The notes beneath the pieces were generated by a model. That model was given only the letters and a program-made list of their open reading frames with translations, was not told the origin of the DNA and did not search any database. A program made the translations under genes and the position numbers. Positions 16,518-26,000 of a DNA stretch of 64,000 nucleotides are shown one piece after another. The stretch's first letter is position 1, and each line of letters begins with the position of its first letter. This DNA comes from Microbispora bryophytorum (lineage in GTDB: Bacteria > Actinomycetota > Actinomycetes > Streptosporangiales > Streptosporangiaceae), in assembly GCF_006874465.1 (NCBI RefSeq), contig NZ_VIRL01000026.1, positions 1 through 64,000 of the forward strand, in the 5' to 3' direction.

Positions 16518-18182
16518 TCAGCCGTGCTCCTTCTTGTAGCGCTCGTACGCGCCGTTGACAAGGTTCACGTAGGACGACATGTTCTTCGCCTCGAGCTCCT
16601 TGACGTACGCGTCCCACTCGTCGAAGCTCCGCTTGCCGAGAATGAACTCGAGCGTGTTCTGGGTGGCGTGGTCCTTCAGCGGGGTCTGCCACAGCGCGGC
16701 CTGCTCGCGCTCCTCGTCGTTGAGCGGGCTCGGCGGCTTCGGCGGCAGCGCCTGCCTGGCGTTCATCGTCTTCTGCCATTCGACCTCCTCCTCGGAGAAG
16801 GTCGACTGGAGCAGCTCGGTGCTGCCGCCGTAGGCGAACACGCCGTTGGAGAAGCCGAAGTCCTTCTGCAGGTGCTTGGGCGCGCCGGGGTTGAGGCCGA
16901 TGAAGTCGACGTCCTTCGTGAGCTCGAACTTGCCGGAGCCGTCCTTGGTGTAGGTGGTCCCCTCAATGCCCCACTTGGCGAACACCTGGCCCTCGTCGGA
17001 GTACCAGAGCCAGTCGATGAACTGCATCATCGCGACGAAGTTCTTGCTGTCGCGGGCCTTCTTGGAGATCATGATGCCGTTCTCCAGCCGGCTGTCGTTG
17101 GCGTCGGCCTTGACCGGCCCCTGCGGCCCGATGGGCACCGGGATCTTGATGAGCGTCGCCTTCGGGTTGGCCTTCTTCAGCGGCGGGCGATACTCGTTCA
17201 CCAGCGTCTGGGCGTTGCCGCTGATCACGAAGGACTTGCCGGACGCCAGCTTCTGGATCGCCTGGTCGTCCTGCTGAGTGAAGCTCTCCGGGTCGAGCAG
17301 CTTCTCCTCCACCAGCGTGTGGAGGAACTGCAGCATCTGCTTGTACTGCTCCATCGCGCCGGTGAAGGCGAACTTCTGCGCGTTGGGATCCCACGTGATG
17401 CCGGTCGTGAAGCCCCAGCCGCCGCGTGCGCCGCTGCCCAGGCCGAAGACCTGGTTCAGCATGGCGCCGCCCGGCGTGGGGATGCCCCATCGGTCCGAGT
17501 AGGGGTAGGAGTCGGGATACTCCTTCTTCATCGCCTTCAGCATGTTGTGCACGTCGTCCCAGGTCTGCGGGATCTCCAGCCCGAGCTTGTCGAGGATGTC
17601 GCCGCGCACCACGAGCGTGTAGTCCGTCCAGTAGTCCTCGTGGAGGCCGGGGAGCAGGTAGAAGCGGCCGTCGGCCTGCCGGAGCGTGTCAAGGTCGGGC
17701 TGCAGGTTCCACTTGGCGATCTTCTCCTTGAAGTTCGGCATCAGGTCGAGGTAGTCGCTGACCGGCAGGACACTGCCCGAGGCGACGAAGGGGGTCTCCT
17801 GGCCGGGGTAGGTCTTCGGGATGATCATCGGGGCGTCGCCGGCCCCGATCATCAGGCTGCGCTTGTTCTCGTAGTCGCTCAGCGGCACCACGTTCGGCTG
17901 CAGCGTCACGTTGGTCCGCTTGGTCAGCTCCGACCAGAACAGCCAGTCGTTCTTGATGGGATAGAACGGGTGGTTGTTGTAGAGGACGCTGAACGACAGC
18001 GGAGCAGCGGCCGTGAACTGCTTGCCCACGCCGTAGTCGGCCATCGCGCCGTCGCGGTTCGCCGCGAAGTCGTCACCGCTCTTCTTGGCGCCGGCGCCGG
18101 AATCGCCGTCGGTGCTGCAGGCGGCGAGCGCGAGGAAGGCTCCCACGGCGACCATCGCCTGACGCCGGTTGATCTCATACAT
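16518..18182 (-). CDS. lipoprotein sugar-binding protein (LplA/YtcQ-like, ABC importer)
   Basis: Membrane-anchored receptor of an ABC sugar importer. The 554-aa length matches the large LplA-type group. The signal peptide has paired Arg (NRRQAM) and a lipobox LALAAC at residues 17-22, so the mature N-terminus is a lipidated Cys. Family 1 solute-binding features follow, such as the SYPYSDRWGIPTPGG region. It lies 63 bases after the second permease gene. The context (GH39, GH67) points to xylo- or aldouronic oligosaccharides. No ATPase gene is in the operon; such systems often borrow a shared MsiK-type ATPase. Confidence 0.92.
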   Translation of the reverse strand: MYEINRRQAMVAVGAFLALAACSTDGDSGAGAKKSGDDFAANRDGAMADYGVGKQFTAAAPLSFSVLYNNHPFYPIKNDWLFWSELTKRTNVTLQPNVVPLSDYENKRSLMIGAGDAPMIIPKTYPGQETPFVASGSVLPVSDYLDLMPNFKEKIAKWNLQPDLDTLRQADGRFYLLPGLHEDYWTDYTLVVRGDILDKLGLEIPQTWDDVHNMLKAMKKEYPDSYPYSDRWGIPTPGGAMLNQVFGLGSGARGGWGFTTGITWDPNAQKFAFTGAMEQYKQMLQFLHTLVEEKLLDPESFTQQDDQAIQKLASGKSFVISGNAQTLVNEYRPPLKKANPKATLIKIPVPIGPQGPVKADANDSRLENGIMISKKARDSKNFVAMMQFIDWLWYSDEGQVFAKWGIEGTTYTKDGSGKFELTKDVDFIGLNPGAPKHLQKDFGFSNGVFAYGGSTELLQSTFSEEEVEWQKTMNARQALPPKPPSPLNDEEREQAALWQTPLKDHATQNTLEFILGKRSFDEWDAYVKELEAKNMSSYVNLVNGAYERYKKEHG

Positions 18183-18245
18183 GAAAGGGGGGTCCTTTCC
18201 CTTCGGAACGGGGCTGGGTGAAAGTCGGTGAGAGATCCGGCGTGG

Positions 18246-19118
18246 CTATCCCTTGACCGCGCCGAGCATGACGCCCTTGACGAAGTACCGCTGGAGGAAG
18301 GGGTAGACCACCAGGATCGGGATGACCGTGAGCACCATCGTCACGGACTTGATGTTGGTGGCCACCGTCATGTCGGTGGCGTCGGCGCCGACGGACGTGC
18401 CCGTGGTGGCGCCGGCGATGAGGTTGCGCAGGTAGACGGTCACCGGGAACAGGTCGTTCTGGCTCATGTAGAGGAAGGCCGCGAACCACGAGTTCCAGAA
18501 CGACACGGCGTAGAACAGCACCATGGTCGCGAGGACCGCCTTCGACAGCGGCAGCACGATCCGGAGCAGGATGCCGTAGGTGCTCATGCCGTCGATCGCG
18601 GCGGCCTCCTCCAGCTCGGCCGGCATGCCCTCGAAGAACGCCTTCATCACCAGGAGGTTGAAGACGCTGACCGCGTTCGGCAGCACGATGGCCCAGATGC
18701 TGTCCTTCAGCCCGAGGCTGGAGATGAGGATGTAGTTGGGCACGAGCCCGCCGGAGAAGAACATCGTGAAGACCGCGATCCCGATCAGGAACGTGCGGCC
18801 CTTCAGGTGTTTCTTCGACAGGACGTACGCGTAGCACGTGGTCATGACCATCGCGATGGCCGTGGCGACGACCGTGTAGACCACGGTGTTGCGGTAGTTG
18901 ATCCAGAACGTCGGGTCGGAGGCCACGAACTCGTACGTGCGGAAGGTGAACCCGACGGGGACGAGGTTGACCTTGCCGGCGCGGATGGCGAACTCGTCGC
19001 TGAGCGAGCGGGCCACGATGTTGATGAAGGGGTACAGGGTCACGACCACGACGCCGGTCAGGATGACCGCGTTGACGGCCCGGAACACCCGCTGACCCCG
19101 GGTCCTGTCGACGGTCAC
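18246..19118 (-). CDS. ABC sugar permease, LplC-like
   Basis: Inner-membrane permease of 290 aa with six predicted helices. The EAA loop is recognisable as ELEEAAAIDGMSTYGILLRIVLPLS, the site that contacts the ATPase. The start is GTG at 19118, overlapping the stop of the partner permease (GTGA); a larger open frame upstream has no coding character. It works as a heterodimer with the gene before it and with the lipoprotein after it. Confidence 0.93.
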   Translation of the reverse strand: MTVDRTRGQRVFRAVNAVILTGVVVVTLYPFINIVARSLSDEFAIRAGKVNLVPVGFTFRTYEFVASDPTFWINYRNTVVYTVVATAIAMVMTTCYAYVLSKKHLKGRTFLIGIAVFTMFFSGGLVPNYILISSLGLKDSIWAIVLPNAVSVFNLLVMKAFFEGMPAELEEAAAIDGMSTYGILLRIVLPLSKAVLATMVLFYAVSFWNSWFAAFLYMSQNDLFPVTVYLRNLIAGATTGTSVGADATDMTVATNIKSVTMVLTVIPILVVYPFLQRYFVKGVMLGAVKG

Positions 19119-20107
19119 CACAGGCTCGTCCCCACCGTGCGCCGGGAGATCAGGTTCGCCGACATGACCAGGGCCAGCCCGATCACGGCCTCGAAGAGGC
19201 CGATCGCCGCGGCGTAGCTGAAGCTGTTGGACACGATGCCCATCCGGTAGAGGTACGTGGAGATCACATCGGCGGTGGGATACGTCAGCGGGTTGTAGAG
19301 CAGCAGGACCTTCTCGAAGCCCACCGCCATGAACGTGCCGATGTTGAGGATCAGCAGGGTGACCGCGGTCGGCCGGATACCGGGGAGCGTCACGTGCCAG
19401 ACCTGCCGCCAGCGGCTCGCACCGTCGATCCTGGCCGCCTCGTACAGCTGATCGTCGATGGTCGTGAGCGCGGCCAGGTAGATGATCGTCCCCCAGCCGA
19501 CCGTCTGCCACATCTCGGAGGAGACGTAGATCGTGCGGAACCAGCCCGCTTCCTGCATGAACGCGATGGGCTCGTTGCCGGCCGCGCGCAGGAGCTGGTT
19601 GACCGGCCCGTCCACCGACAGCATCTCCATGACCAGCCCGGCCACGACCACCATCGACAGGAAGTGCGGCAGGTAGGACACCGACTGGACGAACCGCTTG
19701 ACCTTCCGGCCGCGCAGCTCGTTGATCAGCAGGGCGAGCACGATCGGCGTCGGAAAGCAGAACAGCAGGGTCAGCCCCCCGATGACCACGGTGTTGGTGA
19801 ACACCTGCCAGAACGACGGGTCGTTCAGGAACATCTTTATGTAACGCAGGCCGACCCATTCCTCGCCGAACACGCTGCCGCCCGGCTGGAACTTCCGGAA
19901 GGCGATGACGTTCCCGAGCATCGGCAGATATCGGAAGATCACGAAAAACAGCAGCGGAAGAATCGCCAGCGAGTAGAGCTGCCAGTCACGGCGCAGCGCC
20001 TGGCGCCAGGTGCGGCGCGGCGGGCGCTGCTTACGGGCCGGATCGGACCGCGCCCGCCGGGGATCCCCGGTGTCCGGCGACGCGTCGATCGTCCTGGTGG
20101 TGCTCAT
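19115..20107 (-). CDS. ABC sugar permease, LplB-like
   Basis: A 330-aa permease with an Arg-rich cytosolic N-terminus and six helices; EAA loop DQLYEAARIDGASRWRQVWHV. The ATG at 20107 has CGGAGG seven bases upstream, so longer starts are not needed. First gene of the xylan operon. Its upstream region, shared with the divergent LacI gene, holds the CGAAAGTTTCG palindrome, placing the operon under that regulator. Confidence 0.93.
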   Translation of the reverse strand: MSTTRTIDASPDTGDPRRARSDPARKQRPPRRTWRQALRRDWQLYSLAILPLLFFVIFRYLPMLGNVIAFRKFQPGGSVFGEEWVGLRYIKMFLNDPSFWQVFTNTVVIGGLTLLFCFPTPIVLALLINELRGRKVKRFVQSVSYLPHFLSMVVVAGLVMEMLSVDGPVNQLLRAAGNEPIAFMQEAGWFRTIYVSSEMWQTVGWGTIIYLAALTTIDDQLYEAARIDGASRWRQVWHVTLPGIRPTAVTLLILNIGTFMAVGFEKVLLLYNPLTYPTADVISTYLYRMGIVSNSFSYAAAIGLFEAVIGLALVMSANLISRRTVGTSLW

Positions 20108-20212
20108 CCCGTGCCTCCGGTGCCATCCGAACGGATCCAGGGCGGCGCGTGCGGCCGCCGAAAGGGGCGGCTTCGCGCACCCCGCCCCGGAAAACGGCAC
20201 GGCAGCGCGAAC

Positions 20213-20223
20213 CGAAAGTTTCG
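20213..20223. promoter_or_regulatory. CGAAAGTTTCG operator (xylan-type LacI site), operon side
   Basis: An 11-bp palindrome about 106 bases upstream of the permease start, followed directly by a second overlapping half (CGAAAGTT). Elements of the form CGAAA-S-TTTCG are known upstream of actinomycete xylanase genes. Together with the copy near the LacI start it marks both promoters as targets of the divergent regulator. Confidence 0.75.
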
Positions 20224-20360
20224 AAAGTTGCCATTAATATTGCGGAAATATAGGACCCGGGCATGAGTGCGTCAAGAGGGAAGTCAATCACCGAGACGCT
20301 CCCGGCGCCACGCCCAATACCGGCTGGATCTCGGTATATCTCAGGGCCCTCCGATGGTAG

Positions 20361-20378
20361 AGTTTCGCGAAACTTTCG
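20361..20378. promoter_or_regulatory. operator before lacI-like gene (CGAAACTTTCG)
   Basis: AGTTTCGCGAAACT (20361-20374) is a perfect 14-bp palindrome and overlaps CGAAACTTTCG (20368-20378). It lies 20 bases before the LacI ATG, a position suited to autorepression. Confidence 0.8.
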
Positions 20379-20398
20379 GAGAAACGACGAGCGGACAG

Positions 20399-21487
20399 AT
20401 GACCAGCCCTTCCCCCGCCCGCGATCCACGCCCCGCCACGATCGCCTCCATCGCCGAAGAGCTCGGCGTCTCGGTGACCACGGTCTCCAAGGTCCTCAAC
20501 GGCCGGCCCGACGTCGCGCCCGACACGCGGGAACGCGTCGAGGCGAGCCTCGCGCGGCACCGGTACCGCCGCCGTTCGAAGCGGCGCACGCTCAAGGGGC
20601 AGATCGACCTCGTCTTCCACGAGTTGAACTCCATGTGGTCGATGGAGATCATCCGGGGGGTCGACACCGTCGCCTCCGCCGCGCGGATCGAGGTCGTCCT
20701 GTCCCAGCTGAAAGGGGCGCACCGGCCGCCGGAGGAGTGGCTGGACGGTGTGCTCGACCATCGGCCCCTCGGCGTGCTGTTCGTCATGTCCAGCCCGTCC
20801 CAGTCGCAGCAGCAGAAGCTGCGGCGGGCGCAGGTCCCGTTCGTCGTCGTCGACACCGACGGAGAGATCGCCGAGTCCGTGCCCGTCGTAGGCTCGAACA
20901 ACTGGGACGGCGGCCTGCTCGCCACCCGTCATCTCCTTGAGCTGGGCCACCGCCGCATCGCGGTCGTCTCCGGCCCGAAGGACGTGATGTGCAGCAGGGC
21001 ACGCGTCGCCGGCTTCCGGGTCGCCCACGACGAGGCGGGGATCACCGTCGACCCCAGCCTCGTCAGGTACGGCAACTTCTACGTCGACGCCGGATACAAG
21101 CACGCCATGGACCTGCTGTCACGCCCGGACCGGCCGACCGCGATCTTCGCCGGGTCGGACCTGCAGGCGCTCGGCGTCCTGCGCGCGGCCCGGCGGCTCA
21201 ACCTCGACGTGCCCGGGGACCTGTCGGTGGTCGGCTACGACAACGTGCCTGTCGCCGACTGGGTCGAGCCCGCCCTGACCACGGTGGGCCAGCCGCTGTG
21301 CGACATGGCGACGGTCGCGGCCCAGATGCTGCTCGACCTGGCCCGCGGCGTGGAGCCGGCCACGAGCCGGATCGACCTCGCCAACGAGCTCGTGGTCCGT
21401 GAGAGCACCGCGCCGCCGAAGAGCCGGGCCACGGTCACGCCCGCCGCGCCCGGCGGACGACCGCCGCGCCGAGGGGAGGCACGGTGA
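20399..21487 (+). CDS. LacI-family regulator of the xylan operon
   Basis: A 362-aa repressor with an N-terminal LacI helix-turn-helix (ATIASIAEELGVSVTTVSKV, hinge NGRPDVAPDTRERVEASL) and a periplasmic-binding-protein-like effector domain (VVGYDNVPVADW near the C-terminus). Likely released by a xylo-oligosaccharide. The start was set at ATG 20399 because upstream Met codons lie before or within the operator palindrome. It diverges from the importer operon. Its last 53 bases overlap the end of the decayed GH42 gene on the other strand. Confidence 0.92.
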   Translation: MTSPSPARDPRPATIASIAEELGVSVTTVSKVLNGRPDVAPDTRERVEASLARHRYRRRSKRRTLKGQIDLVFHELNSMWSMEIIRGVDTVASAARIEVVLSQLKGAHRPPEEWLDGVLDHRPLGVLFVMSSPSQSQQQKLRRAQVPFVVVDTDGEIAESVPVVGSNNWDGGLLATRHLLELGHRRIAVVSGPKDVMCSRARVAGFRVAHDEAGITVDPSLVRYGNFYVDAGYKHAMDLLSRPDRPTAIFAGSDLQALGVLRAARRLNLDVPGDLSVVGYDNVPVADWVEPALTTVGQPLCDMATVAAQMLLDLARGVEPATSRIDLANELVVRESTAPPKSRATVTPAAPGGRPPRRGEAR

Positions 21488-22746
21488 TCTCCCCTGACGC
21501 CGACCGCCCGGTGAGGAGATCCGTGCCCGACCCCACCGGGACGGCGACGGGCGCCTCCGCGTCATGGTTGAGCAGGAAGAGGTATTCGTGCCGCTCGTCC
21601 TCGCGGACGGCGCATTCGAGGTGGGCGGGGAGTCCGTCGAAGCGGTTGTCCACGCCCGCCGCTGTCAGCTCGCCGATCAGCACCCGGTCGAAGGCGTCCT
21701 GTTCCAGGAGGGTGGCGAAGTAGACGACCCGGCCGGCTCCGAAGTCGTTGGCGACGACCGCGGCGCGTCCCGCGAGCAGGCCGTCCGCGTAGGTCGCCAG
21801 TGCCGTCCCGGTTTCGAGGTGGATGTCCTCACGCCACCAGTCCGCCGTCGCCGTGCGTCCGTCGGTGAACTCGACCGTGAACCGTTCGCCGGGCCGCGCC
21901 GGCCAGTACTCGTCGATCTTCGCGCCGATGAGGCGGCGGAACGCGCCCGGGTAGCCGTCCGGGCGGACGCGGTTGCACGCGTCCACGACGCCCGAGAAGA
22001 ACGACATCACGACGGTTCCACCGTCGCGGGCGAACTCGGTGACGGCGTTCACTCCCTCGTCGTCCATCAGGTAGGCGTTGGGCACGACCAGCACCTTGTA
22101 CGGCGACAGGTCGCTGTGGGGCGACACGACGTCGGCCGCGTAGTGGTGCTCCCACAGCGGCCGGTAGTGCCGCATGACGGTGTCCACGTAGCTGAAGTCG
22201 TTTCGGGCAAGGCCCCACAGCTCCTCCAGCCCCCACCAGCCGTTCCAGTCGAACAGGACCGCGACCTCGGCCCGCGACCTCGGCCCGCGTCGTCGTCCCC
22301 GCCACGGGCGACAGCAGCCCCACCTCGCGGCCGAGCTCGGCGACCTCGCGGAAGGTGCTCGCGGTAGATAGGGGACGAGGGATCGTAGTGGAGGCGGTTG
22401 CCGAAGCCGAACCGCTCGCCGTCGGCCATGACGGGGAGGACCTCGGGGTGCCGGTGGGTCAGCCACGCGGGCGGCGCGGCGGTGGGGGTGGCCAGGTTGA
22501 CCGCGATGCCGTTCTCGTGGAGCAGGTCCATGACCTCGTCGAGCCAGCCGAACTCGTATTCTCCGGGCTCCGGTTCGAGCGAGGCCCACGCGAAGACGCC
22601 GAGCGACACGAGGTTCACCCCCGCCTCGCGCATGAGCCGGACGTCCTCCCGCCCACGCCCGGGTCCCACTGCTCAGGGTTGTAGTCCCCGCCGTACGCCA
22701 AGCCGCCGAGGCGGTCCCGGAGGGCGCGCATGCGAGCGTCTGTCAT
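21435..22746 (-). pseudogene. decayed GH42 beta-galactosidase
   Basis: The N-terminus (LGGLAYGGDYNPEQWDPGV) and the C-terminal third (VAVLFDWNGWWGLEELWG... to FLLNHDAEAPVAVPV) are clearly GH42, but they lie in different frames and total about 435 codons, against roughly 650-700 for the family. Damage seen: one base missing near 22653, an internal deletion at about 22345-22355 that joins SPIYREHL to REVAELGREVG and removes most of the catalytic barrel, including both catalytic Glu regions, and a 13-bp tandem duplication at 22261-22286. No active enzyme is possible. It converges on, and overlaps, the LacI gene. Confidence 0.9.
22261..22286. repeat. 13-bp tandem duplication inside GH42 pseudogene
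   Basis: GCGACCTCGGCCC occurs twice in a row and shifts the reading frame of the GH42 remnant. Confidence 0.9.
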
Positions 22747-22880
22747 CTGTCACGCCCGGGCTGCGAGGTCGTCGCGTCCCCGTCCGTTCCGTACGCCGTC
22801 GCGAGCTGCCACCAGAGCTGATCGGACGTACAGGGATGAGTCAATCGACGACCGGCGCACGAGCATACGCCGACGGCTTG

Positions 22881-22897
22881 CCCCGGATTATCCGGGG
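22881..22897. promoter_or_regulatory. CCCCGGAT-T-ATCCGGGG palindrome
   Basis: Perfect 8-bp arms with one central base, about 118 bases before the HTH-NTPase-TPR gene and downstream of nothing transcribed toward it. It may be an operator for that gene; a terminator is less likely because the loop would be only one base. Confidence 0.5.
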
Positions 22898-23014
22898 TCT
22901 TTCCGGTGGCCGCGACTGCCGTGCAGAGCGGCCTATCCGGTTTTAGCCTGAAATCACCGCCGAAGCTGGTGGTACCGGGGACCTGTCGGGGGAGGACAGC
23001 GAAGGAGCCACGAC

Positions 23015-26000
23015 ATGGCTAATCCGCCCAGCGACCACGGCGACGGTATGCGACTCTTCCTCGATTACCTGGTGGGGGCGCGGGCGGCGGCCTGGAACCC
23101 CTCGGCGCAGTGGCTGTCCCGCCACTCCGGTATCCCGAAGACCACGGTCGAGTCGCTCATCCACGGCACGCGTAAGCGGCTGCCGAGCTGGAGCGAACAG
23201 GTCGAGCGCCTGCTGGAGGCCTACCGCAAGAAGGTGACAGAGGACAAGCGCGGGGATCCCGACGCGGTGCTGGGCGACATGGCGGCGTGGAAGCAGGCCT
23301 ATGACGACGCGCAGAACGGACGGCCGCCGGCCTGCCCTCTCCCGACAGCCGCCTTCCCCACCCCGCCCCCGGCCGCGGCGGAACCAGGCCGGCCGATCGG
23401 ACAGTTCCGGCCGCTGGACCTGGAGGTCCATCCGGCGATTCGCGTGGACACCGCCGGTCGGGAGCTGGAGGAGTTGCCCGCCTACGTCCCTCGGGCGCAT
23501 GACGAAGCCCTCGCACAGATGGTCCGCCAGGTACAGACAGGGGCGTCCCGGCTGGTCGTGCTGGTCGGCGACTCGTCGACGGGCAAGACCCGCACTTTGT
23601 GGGAAGCGGTCCGGACCCTGCCCGAACCGTGGCGGCTGTGGCACCCGATCGAGCCGAGCCGTCCGGCGGCGGTCCTCACCGAGCTGAGGTCGATCGGCCC
23701 GCACACCGTGGTGTGGTTGAACGAGACCCAGCACTATCTGCTCACCGCCGATCCAGCCGTCGGGGAGCGGATCGCCGGCGGGCTCCGGGAGTTGCTGCGT
23801 GCTCGGGAGCGAGGGCCGGTGCTGGTGCTGGGCACCCTGTGGCCCGCCTACTGGAAGACCCTCACCGCGGTCCCGCACACCGGTCAGCCCGATCCGTACG
23901 CTCAGGCCCGCGAGCTGATCAAGAGCGCCAGCATCCGCCTTCCCGAGTCCTTTGCCGACGCCGATCTCGATGCCGCAGGCCGACAGGCGGCGAACACCGG
24001 CGATCTCCGTCTGGCCGAGGCGTTGCGCCGGGCCCCGGAGGGGCGGTTGACCCAGTACCTGGCGGGTGGTCCGGCTCTGCTGGAGCTCTACGACAACGCG
24101 GAACCCGGTGCCCGCGCCGTCCTGGACGCCGCGATCGACGCCCGCCGGTTCGGTCACGGCCCAGCCCTGCCCCGTCTCCTGCTCGTGGAAGCCGCCCCCG
24201 GCTATCTCAGTGACGAACAATGGCATCTACTCGACGACGACTGGCTCGAACGCGCCTTCGCCTACCTGACCGATCACCGCCCGTGCCGGGGAGCCCGCCC
24301 ACCGCTGGCCCTGATCAAACCCCGTCCCGGCACCGGTCACGCTCCCGCCGCACACAGTGGAGGCGAGCCGGCCTATCGCCTCGCCGACTATCTCGAACAA
24401 CACGGCAGCCGCACACGCCGCTTCCTCTGTCCCCCCGCCACCTTCTGGAACGCCGCCACCCGCCACGCCGCCTCCGTGAGCGACCACCGCGCTTTCGCTC
24501 GGGCCGCCCGCGACCGCGGGCGCCACCGTCACGCCTTCGCGCTGTACCGAGCAGTCGCCGACGCGGGCGACACCACCGCGCTGCGGGAGCTGACGCGGAT
24601 CCGGGAGCAGGCCGGCGACCACGAAGGCGCAGAACGCCTCGCCCGGGCCGCCGCCGACGCGGGCGACACCATTGCGCTGCGGGACCTGGCGCGGACGTGG
24701 GAGGAGGCCGGCGACCAGGAAGGCGCAGAACGTCTCGCCCGGGCCTTGAACGACGCCGGCCGTACTTCCGCGCTGTACAGCCTGACCGAGATGCGGAAGC
24801 AGACCGGCGACCACGAAGGCGCAGAACGCCTCGCCCGAGCCGCCGCCGACACCGGTGACGTCCTCACGCTCTACAACCTGGCACGGACACGCGATCAGGC
24901 CGGCGACCTCGAACGCGCCGAACGCCTGTACCAGGCAGCCGCAGACGCCGGCTTCACCAGCGCGCTGATCGATGCGTTCTACATGCGCGAGCTGGCCGGC
25001 GACCATGAAAGCGCAGAACGCCTCGCCCGAGCCGCCGCCGACGCCGGCCACACCACCGCGCTGCGGCACCTGGCGGAGCTGCGGCAGCAGGCCGGCGACC
25101 ACGAAGGCGCAGAACGCGTCGCCCAGATGGCCGCCAACGCCGGCCACCCCTTATCACTGAGGTATCTGACCAGGCTCCGCGAGCTGGCCGGCGACTACGG
25201 AGGCGCAGAACACCTCGCCCGGACCGCCGCCGACGCCGGCGACACCGACGCTCTCCTGGTTCTCGCGCATCTCCGGCGACAGGCCGGCGACTACGGAGGC
25301 GCCGAACGCCTGTACCAGGCCGCCGCCGACGCCGACGATACCAGCAGGCTGCACGAGCAGGCGTGGATGCGCGAGCGGGCCGGCGACCACAAGGGCGCCG
25401 AACGCATGTTCCAGGCCGCCGCCGACACCGGCGACAACCTCGCGCTGCGGGAGCTGGCGCGGCTGCGCGAGCTGGCAGGCGACCACGAAGGCGCCGAACG
25501 CCTCGCCCGGGCCGGCGACACCACCGCGCTCCCGATTCTGGCGCGGATGCGGCAGCAGGCCGGCGACCACGAAGGCGCAGAACGCGCCGCTCGGATGGCC
25601 GCCGACGCCGGTGCCCGCGACGCCGCCGCACTGCTCCAGAACCTGGCCGAGATGCGGCAGCAGGCCGGCGACCACGAAGGCGCAGAACGCCTCGCCCGCG
25701 CCGCCGCCGACGCCGGCCTCACCGCCGCGCTGCAGCACCTGGCCGTGATGTGGGAGCAGGCCGGCGACCACGAAGGGGCAGAACGCATGTTCCAGGCCGC
25801 CGCCGACACCGGCCAGATCGACGCGCTTTACGGCCTGGCACGAATACGGGAGAAGGCCGGCGACCACGAAGGCGCCGAACGCTTCACCTGGGCCGCCGCC
25901 GACGCCGGCCTCACCGCCGCGCTGCACGCCCTGGCGCGGATGCGGCACGAGGCCGGCGACCACGAAGGCGCAGAACGCATGTACCAGGCCGCCGCCGACA

